A stretch of 64,000 nucleotides of DNA from Anthracocystis setariae (GCA_928724745.1 CAKMXJ010000023.1:310001-374000); one strand, 5' to 3'. Counted from the stretch's first letter, positions 30,519 to 41,343 are shown. The notes: a model not told the origin generated them from the letters alone. Translations and numbers: made by a program.

Positions 30519-31603
30519 AATTGCACCCTCACGCATGTACATAGATATACCTCGCCCTCGGTGCTAAACGGACACTGTTTTGAATAGACTTTGCATCGCA
30601 ATATACACTTGTTTCTTTACTTGATTCCATCTGGCCTGCTAGAGCAATCTTTTGATTTGATCGCAAGCGCATTCTGATCGTGTCTTGCACCGGTTCGATC
30701 GCTCTGACCACACCATCGCGTTGTGAGGCGTCCAGTTGACTTGGCCCATCACAGACTCGGGGCAGCGTGTTTAGGCTCCTTTGCTCAGCGTGTCACCAGC
30801 AACGCTTCCGACCGTCTGGTCAGAATTCAAAGCTCAGTGTCGCCGTCCGACTCCAAGTCTGCGACAAGCCAATCGAATTCGGAAGAGGATCTAACATGAA
30901 CGGGTTTTGGACCGCATATCAGCTCTTGACAAGACGGCGAAACAGGCGACGATCTCATGTCTCGGACTTCCACAGCGACAAAGCGACAAAGCGACGAAAG
31001 AGAGAGAGAGGTTGAACTCATGCAGATTCTAAGCTCCGGTGCATCCATCCCTTGTCTCTTTTCACTGAAATAAAATACGGCCAATTTGCCGAACTCCGTG
31101 TTTGGGTAAGGTCCCCCCATGGCGGAGTTTGAGCTGCGTCCGCCCTTTTCTTTTCGCCGTTTTTCGCTGTTCGGGCTTGGAAAAGAGGCAGTGTCGCAGC
31201 AAACAAGACCAGATTGAGGCCTGATCGACAAGGAATCGCGCGGGCGGTTAGGCGTATTGACCGGCAACGGACTTCGGGTACAGAAGCAACGAGTCGCTCT
31301 TGAGTGCCTCGCATGTCCGTCGTCTGCTAACGTATACATGTCAGCGCGCTCTTTGACGTTACACTTGTTGGCCTTGGTTCTCGTCGGTCGTGGTCACATT
31401 GCATTGCGTTGCTTCTACCTTGGTAACAGACTCGTTGCAACATGATGATATGCTTGACTTGCAACAAGAGCGATTCGTGCTCCTCACAAACACTTTTAAG
31501 CAGTCCAAATCCACCGTCCATCCAACTACTCCCCATCTCATCCAATCATCCGCTCATCCAAACCATCTCAACACCAAAGCACCATTCTATTTTTGCACAC
31601 AAA
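30519..31603. promoter_or_regulatory. Intergenic region between secreted-protein genes 3 and 4
   Basis: 1.08 kb holding the end of gene 3 and the promoter of gene 4. Small GCGACAAA repeats occur near 30974-31000. No other gene seen. Confidence 0.55.
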
Positions 31604-32287
31604 ATGAAGTCGTTCGCTATCCTTTCCGCTGTTGCTGGTGCTGCGCTTGCGTCTTCGGTGCTTGCTGCTCCGATGCCTGCCGCAACCGATGCCACTCCCG
31701 ACTGCTCGTCGTGTGGCAAGAACGTCTTCCCGTCCGGTCAAAGTATCAAAGTCACCAACCAAGACGGTTCAAACCGAGGTTACCTTGTGCGAGACGACCT
31801 TGGTCCCGCTGGACCGTTCACTGGCCTGGCACTGATCGATGCCAACGAGATCAACTCGGGCACGCCGATGAACTTTCAGCTATGCGATATCTCTGGCTTC
31901 CCTCAAGGTATGTCTCGCAACCACGGTGGCTCGATGGGTGCACCGCTCGAATACTGGGGTCGCGTCACCGCCCCGGCAAGGTACGGCGGAACCGCATGTC
32001 TGCAACGACAGGACAAGATCGTCGACTACCCTGGCAAAGTATACTACCATGCATTCAGCTTTGAAACGTGCGACGAAACTTTGCGTGACCAGTGGTTCCG
32101 TCTCCAGCGTGGCATCGACGGCGACGTGATCGACTTCTTCCCCTTCACCCCTCAAGACTTTGACGGCAACTACAACGGAGAGACCCCGATCCACCTTCAA
32201 GCCGGCACCGCCGACCCAGGTTCGCCCAACTTTATCCACTACGGCCCCGACTCTTTCCAACAGACTTTCAAGTTTGTCAACCAATGA
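31604..32287 (+). CDS. Secreted protein, effector-like family member 4
   Basis: 227 residues with signal peptide MKSFAILSAVAGAALASSVLA then AP. I chose the ATG at 31604 because it begins the same signal peptide as the paralogs; upstream codons in frame look like leader. Five cysteines, with a CSSC motif at the mature N-terminus. Family signatures: FQLCDISGFPQGMSRNHGGS, MGAPLEYWGRVTAPARYG, FETCDETLRDQWFRLQ, VIDFFPFTP, YNGETPIHL. In the CNDQD motif the Asn-Asp-Gln is changed to Asp-Glu-Thr. It is in tandem with member 3 and the last of the cluster before metabolic genes begin. Confidence 0.88.
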   Translation: MKSFAILSAVAGAALASSVLAAPMPAATDATPDCSSCGKNVFPSGQSIKVTNQDGSNRGYLVRDDLGPAGPFTGLALIDANEINSGTPMNFQLCDISGFPQGMSRNHGGSMGAPLEYWGRVTAPARYGGTACLQRQDKIVDYPGKVYYHAFSFETCDETLRDQWFRLQRGIDGDVIDFFPFTPQDFDGNYNGETPIHLQAGTADPGSPNFIHYGPDSFQQTFKFVNQ

Positions 32288-32419
32288 TTCCTCCCACACA
32301 CTGGTTGCCGCATTTCTTTGTCATCTTGCATCATACAAGTTTCCGTAATAGAGTCGATTTGCATTTCTATCATCTCTCGAGTGTGGCAACATGGCCAAGT
32401 CATGGCTGGCTGCGTGCGT

Positions 32420-33401
32420 TTACCATGCGCAGTGACCGCCGTCGATGCGCATATCACTTCCTGTCATGAAGCTGCTAGCTTCGGTAGCCAAGAACACGGC
32501 AGCGCCCTTGAGTTCGCTTGGCTCGCCGATCCTTTGCATCGGGTTGTCGCTTGTCCACTGCTGAAGTTTGGCCGGTTCCCTCTGAAGCAGCTCTTCGACC
32601 ATCGCCGTGTTGATGTAACCGGGCGAGATGGTATTGACCCTGATCTTGTACTCTGCCAACTCGACGGCAGCGCTTCGGCACAATTGGTGTACGGCGGCCT
32701 TGCTCGAATTGTACGCAGCACAGTGAAGACCCTTGTTGGTAATAAAGCCGCTCATCGAGGCGATCAGCGTGATCGAACCACCCGTGGCGTGTGCCTTCAT
32801 AACGCGAGCTGCCGCCTGCGAAACGACAAACGAACCAAACGTATTGATTCGCATCACCCACTCAAAATGCTCCGGCTTGAAGTCGAGGAAGTCACCCTCC
32901 TTCTGGACTCCCGCTGCGTTCAAAACGTGCTTGACAGGTTGTCCGGCGGTGAACGCAGTCTGACCGATCTCTTGGAAGATCGAGTTGATCGACTCCGAGT
33001 CGGTGATATCGGCGCGTACAAAGGTAGCGGAAAGGTGCAACTCCTTGGCGCGCGCACGCAAAGTGAGCCATTCCATACTGGTAGGCTCATCCAAAAGATC
33101 CAGACACACAACATTCGAGCCAGCTTCCAAAAGCGCGGCTGCAAGCGTCAATCCAATCCCTCGAGCTCCTCCAGTGACTTTTAGAAAAAGCAAAACACAA
33201 CAATCGTCAGTAACCCCTGCCACCCATATTGGCAGAGAATTCCAGGCAAGAATGCAACCTACCGATCGAAGTCGAGTTCTTGAGCGCAAATAGACCATCA
33301 CCCTCGCGGACGCTGCGCTCGCCGGCTGCCGCAGCCACCGTGGTGTCGGTAACCGAGATCAGATCATCTGGCACAGTAGTGCTGGTAGGAATCGGCACCA
33401 T
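32420..33401 (-). CDS. Short-chain dehydrogenase/reductase, polyol or ketose reductase type
   Basis: Spliced, exons 33263-33401 and 32420-33177, 298 residues. The 85-base intron splits the cofactor motif, and joining gives NSTSIVTGGARGIG, the classical Rossmann fingerprint. Then come DITD, the LNAAGV strand, the catalytic Ser in LIASMSG, the YNSSK active site and PGYINTAM. The layout matches the D-arabinitol dehydrogenase, L-xylulose reductase and sorbose reductase group, so it would interconvert a polyol and a ketose with NAD(P)H. Substrate cannot be read from sequence. It is divergent from the transketolase gene, which suggests a shared pathway. Confidence 0.87.
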
Positions 33402-34254
33402 CTTTGCACGATTCGAAATGCAGAGAGCGTTGTCTTGAAAGTCGGTGGGGTGGAAAACGGTTGGCGTTGATACGAGGTTAATATCATCGTTTGGTCGTCC
33501 CCCCCCCCCCCCCCCACGCTGAAAAAAAATCTTTGCCTCGCTTACAACCCAAGACCGCCTCTCTGAACTGAATTCGGCTCGGCGACCCGCACCGGAATGC
33601 TCCCGTTTGCGTTCTGTACAGAATGCCGACCAACACACGCCGCAAACACACGCACACACACAATGGAATGCCGGAGAATGGAGCTCGGCAGCTGCATTGT
33701 GCTTTTCTGGTCGGTCGGAGAATGAGAGTTCGGAAAACCCTTCCCCGCGTTTTCGGCGACCTTCGGAAAACGAAAATATATCCTCGAAACCGCCGCTCAT
33801 TTTCCGATGGGCGGTCAAGTTCTTGAAGCTGATTTCGCCACCCAACCGTGGATGGCAAATCGATCACCAAGCCTGACCTTGAATAGTTCCTCCGTCTTTG
33901 GCAGGATTGCGGCGTGCCGATCAACGTTATTGCCGGTCTTTATCGAGGTAATGCGGGGTCGGCGCGTCCACACCAAGCCAGACCTCACCTGGCGATGAAC
34001 CACTCCGAGACATCCGAGCGACTACAACGGTGAGAGCTAGTTGCCTGAGTTGCCGAGTCGCGATTATACAGTAATAAGTAGCTCTTGTGGTGGACGGAAC
34101 AAGGGGTTCGACAGTATAGTATATGACAAAGGTCAACGGCAATTCCCCCGCAACCCTTGACATATCGTCTACATTTCAGCTCCGCTTCCTCTACCGCCTC
34201 TGTACGATCACACCCCATCTCTGACACCTTGCCACGCAGATCACATCTACCAAC
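33402..34254. promoter_or_regulatory. Divergent promoter of the dehydrogenase and transketolase genes
   Basis: 853 bases between start codons. Contains a 17-base C run at 33499-33515, several CGG/CCG triplets that could form Zn2Cys6 sites, and CACACACACAC-rich sequence near 33648-33662. No gene seen. Confidence 0.55.
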
Positions 34255-36495
34255 ATGGCTCCGGCTGCAACGTTGCCTTGTGCTGCTCAGCAGGGCATCG
34301 ACGTGCTCTCCACCAAAGCCATGCCTTCCGGCATCACGGCCAACACTGCGGAACACAACGAGACGGTTCTTGGCGAAATCCGTTCGCTCGCTGCCGATCT
34401 CGTCCAGCAATACAACGGTGGTCATCCAGGCACCGCGATGGGCGCTGCGGGCATCGGCATGGCGTTGTGGGGTTCAGCCATGCGCTTCAACCCCGCCGAT
34501 CCCACCTGGCCTGATCGCGATCGCTTCGTCCTCTCCGCAGGCCACGCCTGCCTGCTCCAATACATCTACCTCCACCTCACCGGCTACAAAGCTTGGACCA
34601 TGGACATGTTGAAGCGATACCACAGCACGGATTTCAAAACGAGCCTCGCGGCGGGCCATCCCGAGATCGATCCGGAGAACGGCATCGAAGTCACCACCGG
34701 TCCTTTGGGCCAGGGAATTGCCAATGCGGTCGGATTGGCGATGGCAAGCAAACATTTGGCTGCACACTATAACCAGCCCGGATTCGACGTGGTCAACAAT
34801 ACCGTCTGGTGCTTTACCGGCGACGGATGCATTGCCGAGGGGGTTGGCGTCGAGGCACTCAGCATCGCCGGTCATCTCGGTCTCGACAATCTCGTCCTGA
34901 TTTACGATTGCAACAAGATCACCGTCGATGGCAATATCGATTGTTATGCGTCCGAAGATCATCCTGCCAAGCTGCGCTCCATGGGATGGAACGTCATCGA
35001 GGTCGAAAACGGCACCACCGATGTCGTTGCCATCGTCAATGCACTCGACCATGCCAAGACGATCAAGAACGGTCAACCCACGTGCGTCCAGATCACCACC
35101 ATCATCGGCTATGGCTCCAACAAGCAGGACACCAATCCAGTCCACGGTGCCGCGCTCGGCGAAGAAGACGTCAAGCACGTCAAGCGCTTGTTCGGTCAGA
35201 AGGAGGAGCTCAAGTTTCATCTGTCTGCCAAGGCATACGACACGTTTGCTGGTGCAAAGATCAAAGGGGAACAGCTCCAGTCCAATTGGAATGCAACGTT
35301 TGCCGAGTATCGCAAGGCGTTCCCGGAGCTCGCTGGTGAGTTTGAGACTCGAAACGCGCATATCGCGCCTCGCTCGGCGCAACTAGTTGGAGGTCTACCC
35401 AAGCAGTGGACATCGATGCTGCCGTCCAAGTCGTCGTTGCCATCGTCGCCCATACCTACGCGTAAGGCGTCCGGAATCGCAGTGCAAGCTCTTGTCCCTC
35501 ACTTTCCTAACTTCATGGTAGGTTCGGCCGATCTGCTCGAATCGACGTTCGTCTCGTGGAACAACATGACCGAATTCCAATCTCCTCTCAAGCCCGCTTT
35601 GAACGGCAACTTTGCCGGTAGACAGATCAGGTACGGCATTCGAGAGCACTCGATGGCCGCGATCGCCAACGGTCTCGCCGCCTACTCGACCAATGGCTTC
35701 ATCCCCGTGATCTCCACCTTTTTCATGTTCTTCCTGTACGCCGCTCCTGCGATCCGCATGACGGCGCTGCAAAAGTTGCGTCTCATTGGAATCGCCACGC
35801 ACGACAGCATCGGGATTGGCGAGGACGGTCCTACGCACCAACCTATTGGTTTGGCGAGTTTGTTCCGCGCCATCCCGAATCTGCAATTCATTCGTCCTGC
35901 TGATGCCGAGGAGGTGATGGGCGCGTGGACGTTGGCGTTGCAAGCCGCCTCGACGCCATCGATCCTATCGCTTTCGCGTCATTCACTTCCCTTACTCGCT
36001 GGCACGGACCGAGAACAGGTGCGAAAGGGTGCATACATTATCCACACCGCCTCGCCCCAAGCATCCTCGACCTGCACTGCCATCACCCTCGTTGCTACCG
36101 GAAGCGAAGTGGCCATCTCGATCGCTGCAGCTGACATCCTCGCCTCCATCTACAACCTCGACGTTAACGTGGTTTCGATGCCGTGCATGAGCGTGTTCGA
36201 CTCGCAACCCGCTTCGTACCGCCACTCGGTCATCGACCCGCACAAGCTCTCGGTCGGAATCGAAGCATGGGCCTCGCTCCCCTGGCCCCGCTACGTTGGC
36301 GCCAGCTTAAGCATGCACACTTTCGGCCACAGCGGCCCGCAAAAGCAACTCTTTGAAATGTTCGGCTTCGATCCCACCAACATCGCCACCAAAGTCCACA
36401 ACTATGTGCAAAGCCGAACCCACGCCGCCAACGTCGTCATCCCCAAAATCGGCGAGTTCGAGGAACTCCTCCTCGGTTACGCCCAAGCTCACTAA
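34255..36495 (+). CDS. Transketolase-family enzyme, possibly dihydroxyacetone synthase-like
   Basis: Intronless 746-residue protein. The N-terminal thiamine-diphosphate domain shows GHPGTAMGAAGIGMALW, TGPLGQGIANAVGLAMAS and GDGCIAEGVGVEALS with DCNKITVDGN. The central pyrimidine-binding domain shows YGIREHSMAAIANGLAAYS and HDSIGIGEDGPTHQP. A C-terminal transketolase domain follows. It would transfer two-carbon ketol units between sugars; dihydroxyacetone synthases of methylotrophs are close relatives, so formaldehyde or another acceptor is possible. The end GYAQAH has no peroxisomal PTS1 signal, arguing for cytosol. A housekeeping transketolase is expected elsewhere in the genome, so this may be a specialised copy. 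Confidence 0.9.
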   Translation: MAPAATLPCAAQQGIDVLSTKAMPSGITANTAEHNETVLGEIRSLAADLVQQYNGGHPGTAMGAAGIGMALWGSAMRFNPADPTWPDRDRFVLSAGHACLLQYIYLHLTGYKAWTMDMLKRYHSTDFKTSLAAGHPEIDPENGIEVTTGPLGQGIANAVGLAMASKHLAAHYNQPGFDVVNNTVWCFTGDGCIAEGVGVEALSIAGHLGLDNLVLIYDCNKITVDGNIDCYASEDHPAKLRSMGWNVIEVENGTTDVVAIVNALDHAKTIKNGQPTCVQITTIIGYGSNKQDTNPVHGAALGEEDVKHVKRLFGQKEELKFHLSAKAYDTFAGAKIKGEQLQSNWNATFAEYRKAFPELAGEFETRNAHIAPRSAQLVGGLPKQWTSMLPSKSSLPSSPIPTRKASGIAVQALVPHFPNFMVGSADLLESTFVSWNNMTEFQSPLKPALNGNFAGRQIRYGIREHSMAAIANGLAAYSTNGFIPVISTFFMFFLYAAPAIRMTALQKLRLIGIATHDSIGIGEDGPTHQPIGLASLFRAIPNLQFIRPADAEEVMGAWTLALQAASTPSILSLSRHSLPLLAGTDREQVRKGAYIIHTASPQASSTCTAITLVATGSEVAISIAAADILASIYNLDVNVVSMPCMSVFDSQPASYRHSVIDPHKLSVGIEAWASLPWPRYVGASLSMHTFGHSGPQKQLFEMFGFDPTNIATKVHNYVQSRTHAANVVIPKIGEFEELLLGYAQAH

Positions 36496-36624
36496 ATCTC
36501 TCACAGTGTGCTTTCGTGCGTCGCATTCGCTCTGGAGGAAAAAACCCGGAGGCTGTCAAAACATGGCGGTTTTGTGAACAACTCCCAACCCCCGCTGTTG
36601 ATGCACACATTGAACCACACTGTA

Positions 36625-37970
36625 CAGTACCTGTCCAAAAGTTTCCGCACGGTCCAATAATTTAATTAAATTTTCGCTCCTCCTCCTCCTCGATAATGTG
36701 TTATAGCGTCTAGATGACATGGTAATGACATTACATGAACAGCATGACAACATGGTCCGTAGTAAAGAGCTATCGATCACTGAGAGATCCCAGGTGGTAG
36801 TACTTCGCGAGGAAGGCTACTCGCTGGGAAAGATCAGTGAGACATTAAGCATTCCAAAGAGCACAGTCTCTGACACCGTCCGGAAATACCATACACGGGG
36901 AAACCTCAACACTGCTATGAGGTCAGGCCGGCCTCTGAAGTATAACGATTGCGACGAGCGTACTGTTATTTGTGAGGTACTCAGAACACCGTTCTCGTCC
37001 TGGAAGCAGCTATCCTCGGCGATTGGACATGTATCTGTTACACAGCTTCGCAGAATAGCATACAAGCATGGAATAAACCGTCGTATTGCCTTAAAAAAAC
37101 CATGGTTATCCAGTAAGCACATGCGTGAACGTGTGCTATGGGCTCGAAGCAATCGTAATACAAACTGGAGGAAGGTGTTGTTTACGGACGAGAGCAACAT
37201 CGAAGTTGGAGAGAGACCAGGCCGATCTTGGGTATCCCGCCGGCTCGGTGAACAAACTGAGTTACGGCATATGGTTCCCACGTTCCATAGTGGCCGGCAA
37301 TCGATTATGGTTTGGGCAGGCATTGCCCGGAACTTTAAAACACCTCTTGTCGTCATTCCGCTGGAGCCGAGACACCATATCAATGGAGAATGGACAAAAG
37401 CAGAAACTTTAACTGGAAAGAAGTATGCTGAGCTCATCGTTGACGGACCGCTCAAGGATGCTGTTGCAGGAAAAGACATGTCAGTTGTTGAAGATGGCGC
37501 TCCAGTACACAAATCCAGGATCGCGAAGAACAGCCGCCGTCGTCATCACATTGTAACACAACACCATCCCAGCATGTCACCAGACCTTAATCCTATCGAG
37601 AACATCTGGTTTATCCTCAAGAATAAGCTCAGTAAGCGGAGACCGATGCCACGGACCCGACAACAGCTTGCAATCGCCGCTCAAGAGGTTTGGAACGAGG
37701 ATGTCACCATGGATCACGTCAACGCTGTTATCTCCTCAATGCCGGAACGGGTCAGGATGATCTTGCGCAAGAACGGAGGACCTCTCAAGTATTAGTTAAG
37801 CTTGTCCTCACCATCAAATGTACTTAGCAGAAGCCACTAACATCATATCAATCCAAGTTCTATGCAGCATTGTCATACCATTGCGAAGTATACACGATCA
37901 CAAGAACATGTTACCGTACGTGTGTTATGTAATTAAAAAAAATCGTGCGGAAACTTTTGGACACGTACTG
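36625..37970 (+). mobile_element. Tc1-type DNA transposon, apparently intact
   Basis: 1346 bases with terminal inverted repeats of about 27 bases beginning CAGTACCTGTCCAAAAG on the left; the right end matches with one mismatch. It is flanked by the dinucleotide TA on both sides (36623-36624, 37971-37972), the usual Tc1/mariner target duplication. It encloses one uninterrupted transposase gene. It sits between the transketolase and the Zn2Cys6 regulator, 46 bases from the regulator's stop codon. Confidence 0.94.
36719..37795 (+). CDS. Tc1-family transposase (DD34E)
   Basis: 358 residues. Helix-turn-helix DNA-binding half at about 20-120 (VVLREEGYSLGKISETLSIP, then a second HTH with WKQLSSAIGHVSVTQLRRI), a linker with RRIALKKPWLSSKHMRERVLWA, and the catalytic domain with FTDESN (first Asp), VVEDGAPVH (second Asp) and SPDLNPIENIW (Glu). 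There are 34 residues between the second Asp and Glu, the spacing of Tc1. No stop or frameshift, so it could be active. A second ATG lies six bases downstream. Confidence 0.95.
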   Translation: MVMTLHEQHDNMVRSKELSITERSQVVVLREEGYSLGKISETLSIPKSTVSDTVRKYHTRGNLNTAMRSGRPLKYNDCDERTVICEVLRTPFSSWKQLSSAIGHVSVTQLRRIAYKHGINRRIALKKPWLSSKHMRERVLWARSNRNTNWRKVLFTDESNIEVGERPGRSWVSRRLGEQTELRHMVPTFHSGRQSIMVWAGIARNFKTPLVVIPLEPRHHINGEWTKAETLTGKKYAELIVDGPLKDAVAGKDMSVVEDGAPVHKSRIAKNSRRRHHIVTQHHPSMSPDLNPIENIWFILKNKLSKRRPMPRTRQQLAIAAQEVWNEDVTMDHVNAVISSMPERVRMILRKNGGPLKY

Positions 37971-38016
37971 TACAGTACAGTACTGTTGATTGCATCCATT
38001 TTCGAACAAATCGCAT

Positions 38017-41000
38017 TTAAAGTCGATTGAGGAACGGCAAAAAGTGCGAGAGGTCGTTGGGATGGCTGATGTCGCTAATCTCGACATGCTGCAGAGGGCC
38101 CGCAGATACGACCTGGTGGTGTTGGTGCGGGTGTTGCGGCAGAGAAGTGACGGTGCTCGATGCGGGGCCAAATGAAGCCGAAGCGTGTTGCGGTTGCTGC
38201 GACGAGGTATTGATGGGAGCCGTGATGCCCGGATGTAACGATGAGGATGAATGCTTTGATTGATTGACACCGGGGGGAGAGTCCCAGCTCTGCGCTGCAG
38301 AGTTGGACGAGGTGATGGCCGAGGTCGAGGCGGAACCAGTCGATTCTTCGAAGATCGATATGGGTGGTTCGGTGGACGAGACCGTCGACGTTGCCAATCT
38401 CAAAAGCACCTTGAGCTCCGAGAGCGACAACATGGTCTCACCGGATCCTTCATTATTGCCGTGATTGTTCGTTGTGGTTGTCAGCGAGGCGTCATTGCCA
38501 TCCTCCGTCTTGCTCGCTTTGAGTGCGTTGGCAATCCAAGTCACACCGAGCCAAGTCTCGGTCAGTTTATTCAACGCATCCACACATCGCTGATAGGCAT
38601 CCAAATGAGATTGGACAAACAGCGAGCGAGCCCCCTTGCCCGAAGCATCTTGTCGTAGTTTTGCTCGCAGACTCGACAACGTCCGTGGACCGCGCCTGTT
38701 GTCCGTGCCAATGCGTGGCGTCGCACCAGCGTTTCGACCTGCCGATGATGCGGCTTGCAATTGCTCCTGGCGTTGAAACGTTGCCGCCATGCTTGCCTCG
38801 AACCAACCAGCCAAACAAAAAGCCTGATTGGTGAAAGGACAACCCAAATGAATCAAAGTGTCTACTGCATTCGCATACAGCACCGCATTTCGAATCTGCT
38901 GTGAAGCATGGCGCAAGATCTCGCGACTTTCATCTGACCCAACCGGATTGGCTCGCAGTCGACCGAGAGGAAGCCGGTTCATAAGCATTAGCAAGTTATG
39001 AAACCACAAGTGAAGCGACAACAGACATCGCGGCTCGGCAGAGTTGCGAAATTGCTCCTCGCCCAGCGTCAAGCTCGCAGGCAGTCGATCGTAATCGTTG
39101 ATCATAGCTTCTTCCAATTTGTCGAGCTCTTCGAGCGGCTGTGGATCGTCCTCCTCTCCGAGGTTGTTGGCGATCTCTGCAAGTGCGCCTGCCTTCTGCA
39201 TCAAGCGGGTCAGATGGCCAAACACCGACGGTTGAGAAGCGTTGGATTTGCGACTGGAGCCGCTGCTGCTGTCGCTGGTGGTATCGCTTGTGCTTTTCGC
39301 GAGTCCAGAACCAAGTGCCAACGGAGGAAAGTCGAGTGTGATTTCTTGATCTTTAAGACTGGTTGGACGTCCGGTACCGATAGACAGGGTACGATCGAGG
39401 ATGAAGACACACCAGAATAGCGACTGAGATTCGATCAAGTCGCCCGCGCCATGCTTGAGCGGCAATGCAGCGAACCAGTTCTTCTTGGTCTTGCGATGAA
39501 GACCGAGATCTATCGACATACGCAATGCCATTCCTGCAAACATCCACAGACCCGAGTCCGAATTGATTCCAAACTCGTGCCAAGCTAGCAGGACGAGCGT
39601 TGCCACTGTGGACACCGAAGGCAGAGTGATGGACGACATCATGTACGATTTTGCTCTTTTGGCAAACTCAAGCCCGCGTGAGTGTGCTTTCGAAGAAGCG
39701 AGTTGTGGTTCAGCGGTGTTTTCGCCACCCTCGTTGATTGCACTCGTCGATCCGGCCTTGCCTGTCAACGGTGACATGATGCTGATCTCGTATGGCTCGA
39801 CAAAACGTGCTGCGAGCGCACACATTGCATTGATGAGCGCTGGATTCACTTGAGCATCACGAGCCAATTGCGTTTCCAAGACCGACCGATTGATGAACGG
39901 AAAGTGATCTCCAAGTCGGAGGAAAAAGCGAGCGAGAAGCAGATCGCGCAGCGAAGCCTCGGGCAAATCCTCTTGATACGAAGACGATGAGATTGCTGAC
40001 GGTGTGCGATGTTCGCGCGCAAACGCATTGTTGGGAGCTGTGTTGGCCACACGAGTGGTGCCGAGGAGCGATTGCAGATTAAGCGTCTGAGGATCAAGCC
40101 CGCTTGAAGCTGGATCGAAGAAGCGACTTCTATTCTGTGCCTCGACGAGCATAGACTCGACTTCTGCAGGAACGCGAATGCGAATGCTAATCTTCTTGAG
40201 TCCCTGCGTCACAGCTGTAGCGCCTCCAAACGAACGAAAGTAGTGCAATTGAATGATTAGATCCCTTCCAGAACCAGTGCGATTCGATGCAACCGGCTGA
40301 TGAAGCAGATCGGCAAGCACGGGATCGTATGTTGCCACATCCGAAGCGATGGACCAAAGAGCGTTTCCATCCACCTGCTGAGGTACAGCGTCGTTGGCAG
40401 AAGTCTTGGATTGACGTTGGAACTCTTCAATTCCTGAAGTATTGGATAAGCGTTCCAGCTCATCGAACCAAGCGACTTTTCCGGAGAGCGCTTCAATGAG
40501 CTCGTTGGGTAGCAAATGTGAGTCGGGAGAACTTGGATTTGCCATGGAAGCCGCCAGAGCATCATCGACTTGTGTCCAAGCAGACGGCGTCGACATTGAG
40601 GCGGTCGAGTGAGCGCTTTGCAATCCACCACTGTTGCTGGGAGGATACGAGATGCATTGATCCGATGTCAAAGCATGGCATTGCCATTCGTGCGCATGTC
40701 TATTTACATGGAGAATGCTTGAGGTTGAGACCAAAGATTCGGCATCTTGAGGTTGAGGTTGGAAGGAATGGGATCGTGAGCTCGAGCTTGCATGTGTTTC
40801 GAAACGGGGACGTTGTGTCGAAGAATGATCCATTTGCTTGTTGGTCCTTTCGGCGAGTGAATGTGTTAACGTTGGTGATGCTGAGCGGGATGTCAATGTT
40901 GGCAAAGGATGGCTTTGCGGAGGAAAGGCTGAACAGCGTCGTCGCTTAGCTGGCCGCTCCTTCCTGAGGTCGCCTGCAGGGTAATGGCACTCGATATCCT

Positions 41001-41343
41001 GTTTCATGCAATATGAACACCTTGGTTGTTGAGCATCGCAGCGAGTCTTGCGAGCACGACATGCCTGACATGCTTTGGATGCTCGGCGGTCATGTCTACT
41101 TGGACCTGCCTTGGTTGCATCTTGATCCAGTTCGTTGCGATCATCCATTGAGTCTGCAGATCGACGAATGTGGACATTGTTTTCGGTATTGCTCGTGTTG
41201 GTGCTGTTGTGGCTACTTGACAAATGTTGGTTCTCCCATCGTTCTGTTGCGATACTGGCAAGCGCATCCATACCTCTGTCTCCCTGCTCTGGGGATGCCG
41301 ATGATGATGATGCGATTCGCCGAGTGCGTGATGTTTGAGTCAT
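38017..41343 (-). CDS. Zn2Cys6 fungal transcription factor
   Basis: About 1108 residues from the ATG at 41343; the frame upstream has no ATG. Binuclear zinc cluster CQACRARKTRCDAQQPRCSYCMKQDIEC at about 92-119 with spacing CX2CX6CX6CX2CX6C, preceded and followed by basic residues. A Ser-rich linker precedes the fungal-specific middle domain starting near LLLARFFLRLGDHFPFINRSVL and including FGINSDSGLWMFAGMALRMSIDLGLHR. The C-terminus is Ser/Gln/His-rich. Proteins of this kind bind CGG/CCG triplets and often control neighbouring sugar genes; here the neighbours are a sugar porter, divergent, and a transketolase, so it is a candidate pathway regulator. No intron seen, though a protein this long could hide one. 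Confidence 0.88.
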   Translation of the reverse strand: MTQTSRTRRIASSSSASPEQGDRGMDALASIATERWENQHLSSSHNSTNTSNTENNVHIRRSADSMDDRNELDQDATKAGPSRHDRRASKACQACRARKTRCDAQQPRCSYCMKQDIECHYPAGDLRKERPAKRRRCSAFPPQSHPLPTLTSRSASPTLTHSLAERTNKQMDHSSTQRPRFETHASSSSRSHSFQPQPQDAESLVSTSSILHVNRHAHEWQCHALTSDQCISYPPSNSGGLQSAHSTASMSTPSAWTQVDDALAASMANPSSPDSHLLPNELIEALSGKVAWFDELERLSNTSGIEEFQRQSKTSANDAVPQQVDGNALWSIASDVATYDPVLADLLHQPVASNRTGSGRDLIIQLHYFRSFGGATAVTQGLKKISIRIRVPAEVESMLVEAQNRSRFFDPASSGLDPQTLNLQSLLGTTRVANTAPNNAFAREHRTPSAISSSSYQEDLPEASLRDLLLARFFLRLGDHFPFINRSVLETQLARDAQVNPALINAMCALAARFVEPYEISIMSPLTGKAGSTSAINEGGENTAEPQLASSKAHSRGLEFAKRAKSYMMSSITLPSVSTVATLVLLAWHEFGINSDSGLWMFAGMALRMSIDLGLHRKTKKNWFAALPLKHGAGDLIESQSLFWCVFILDRTLSIGTGRPTSLKDQEITLDFPPLALGSGLAKSTSDTTSDSSSGSSRKSNASQPSVFGHLTRLMQKAGALAEIANNLGEEDDPQPLEELDKLEEAMINDYDRLPASLTLGEEQFRNSAEPRCLLSLHLWFHNLLMLMNRLPLGRLRANPVGSDESREILRHASQQIRNAVLYANAVDTLIHLGCPFTNQAFCLAGWFEASMAATFQRQEQLQAASSAGRNAGATPRIGTDNRRGPRTLSSLRAKLRQDASGKGARSLFVQSHLDAYQRCVDALNKLTETWLGVTWIANALKASKTEDGNDASLTTTTNNHGNNEGSGETMLSLSELKVLLRLATSTVSSTEPPISIFEESTGSASTSAITSSNSAAQSWDSPPGVNQSKHSSSSLHPGITAPINTSSQQPQHASASFGPASSTVTSLPQHPHQHHQVVSAGPLQHVEISDISHPNDLSHFLPFLNRL

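Noticed and set aside
33207..33845. Minus-strand frame upstream of the short-chain dehydrogenase
   Set aside because: Only its downstream end (33263-33401) is exon 1 of the dehydrogenase; the rest translates poly-C and leader sequence.
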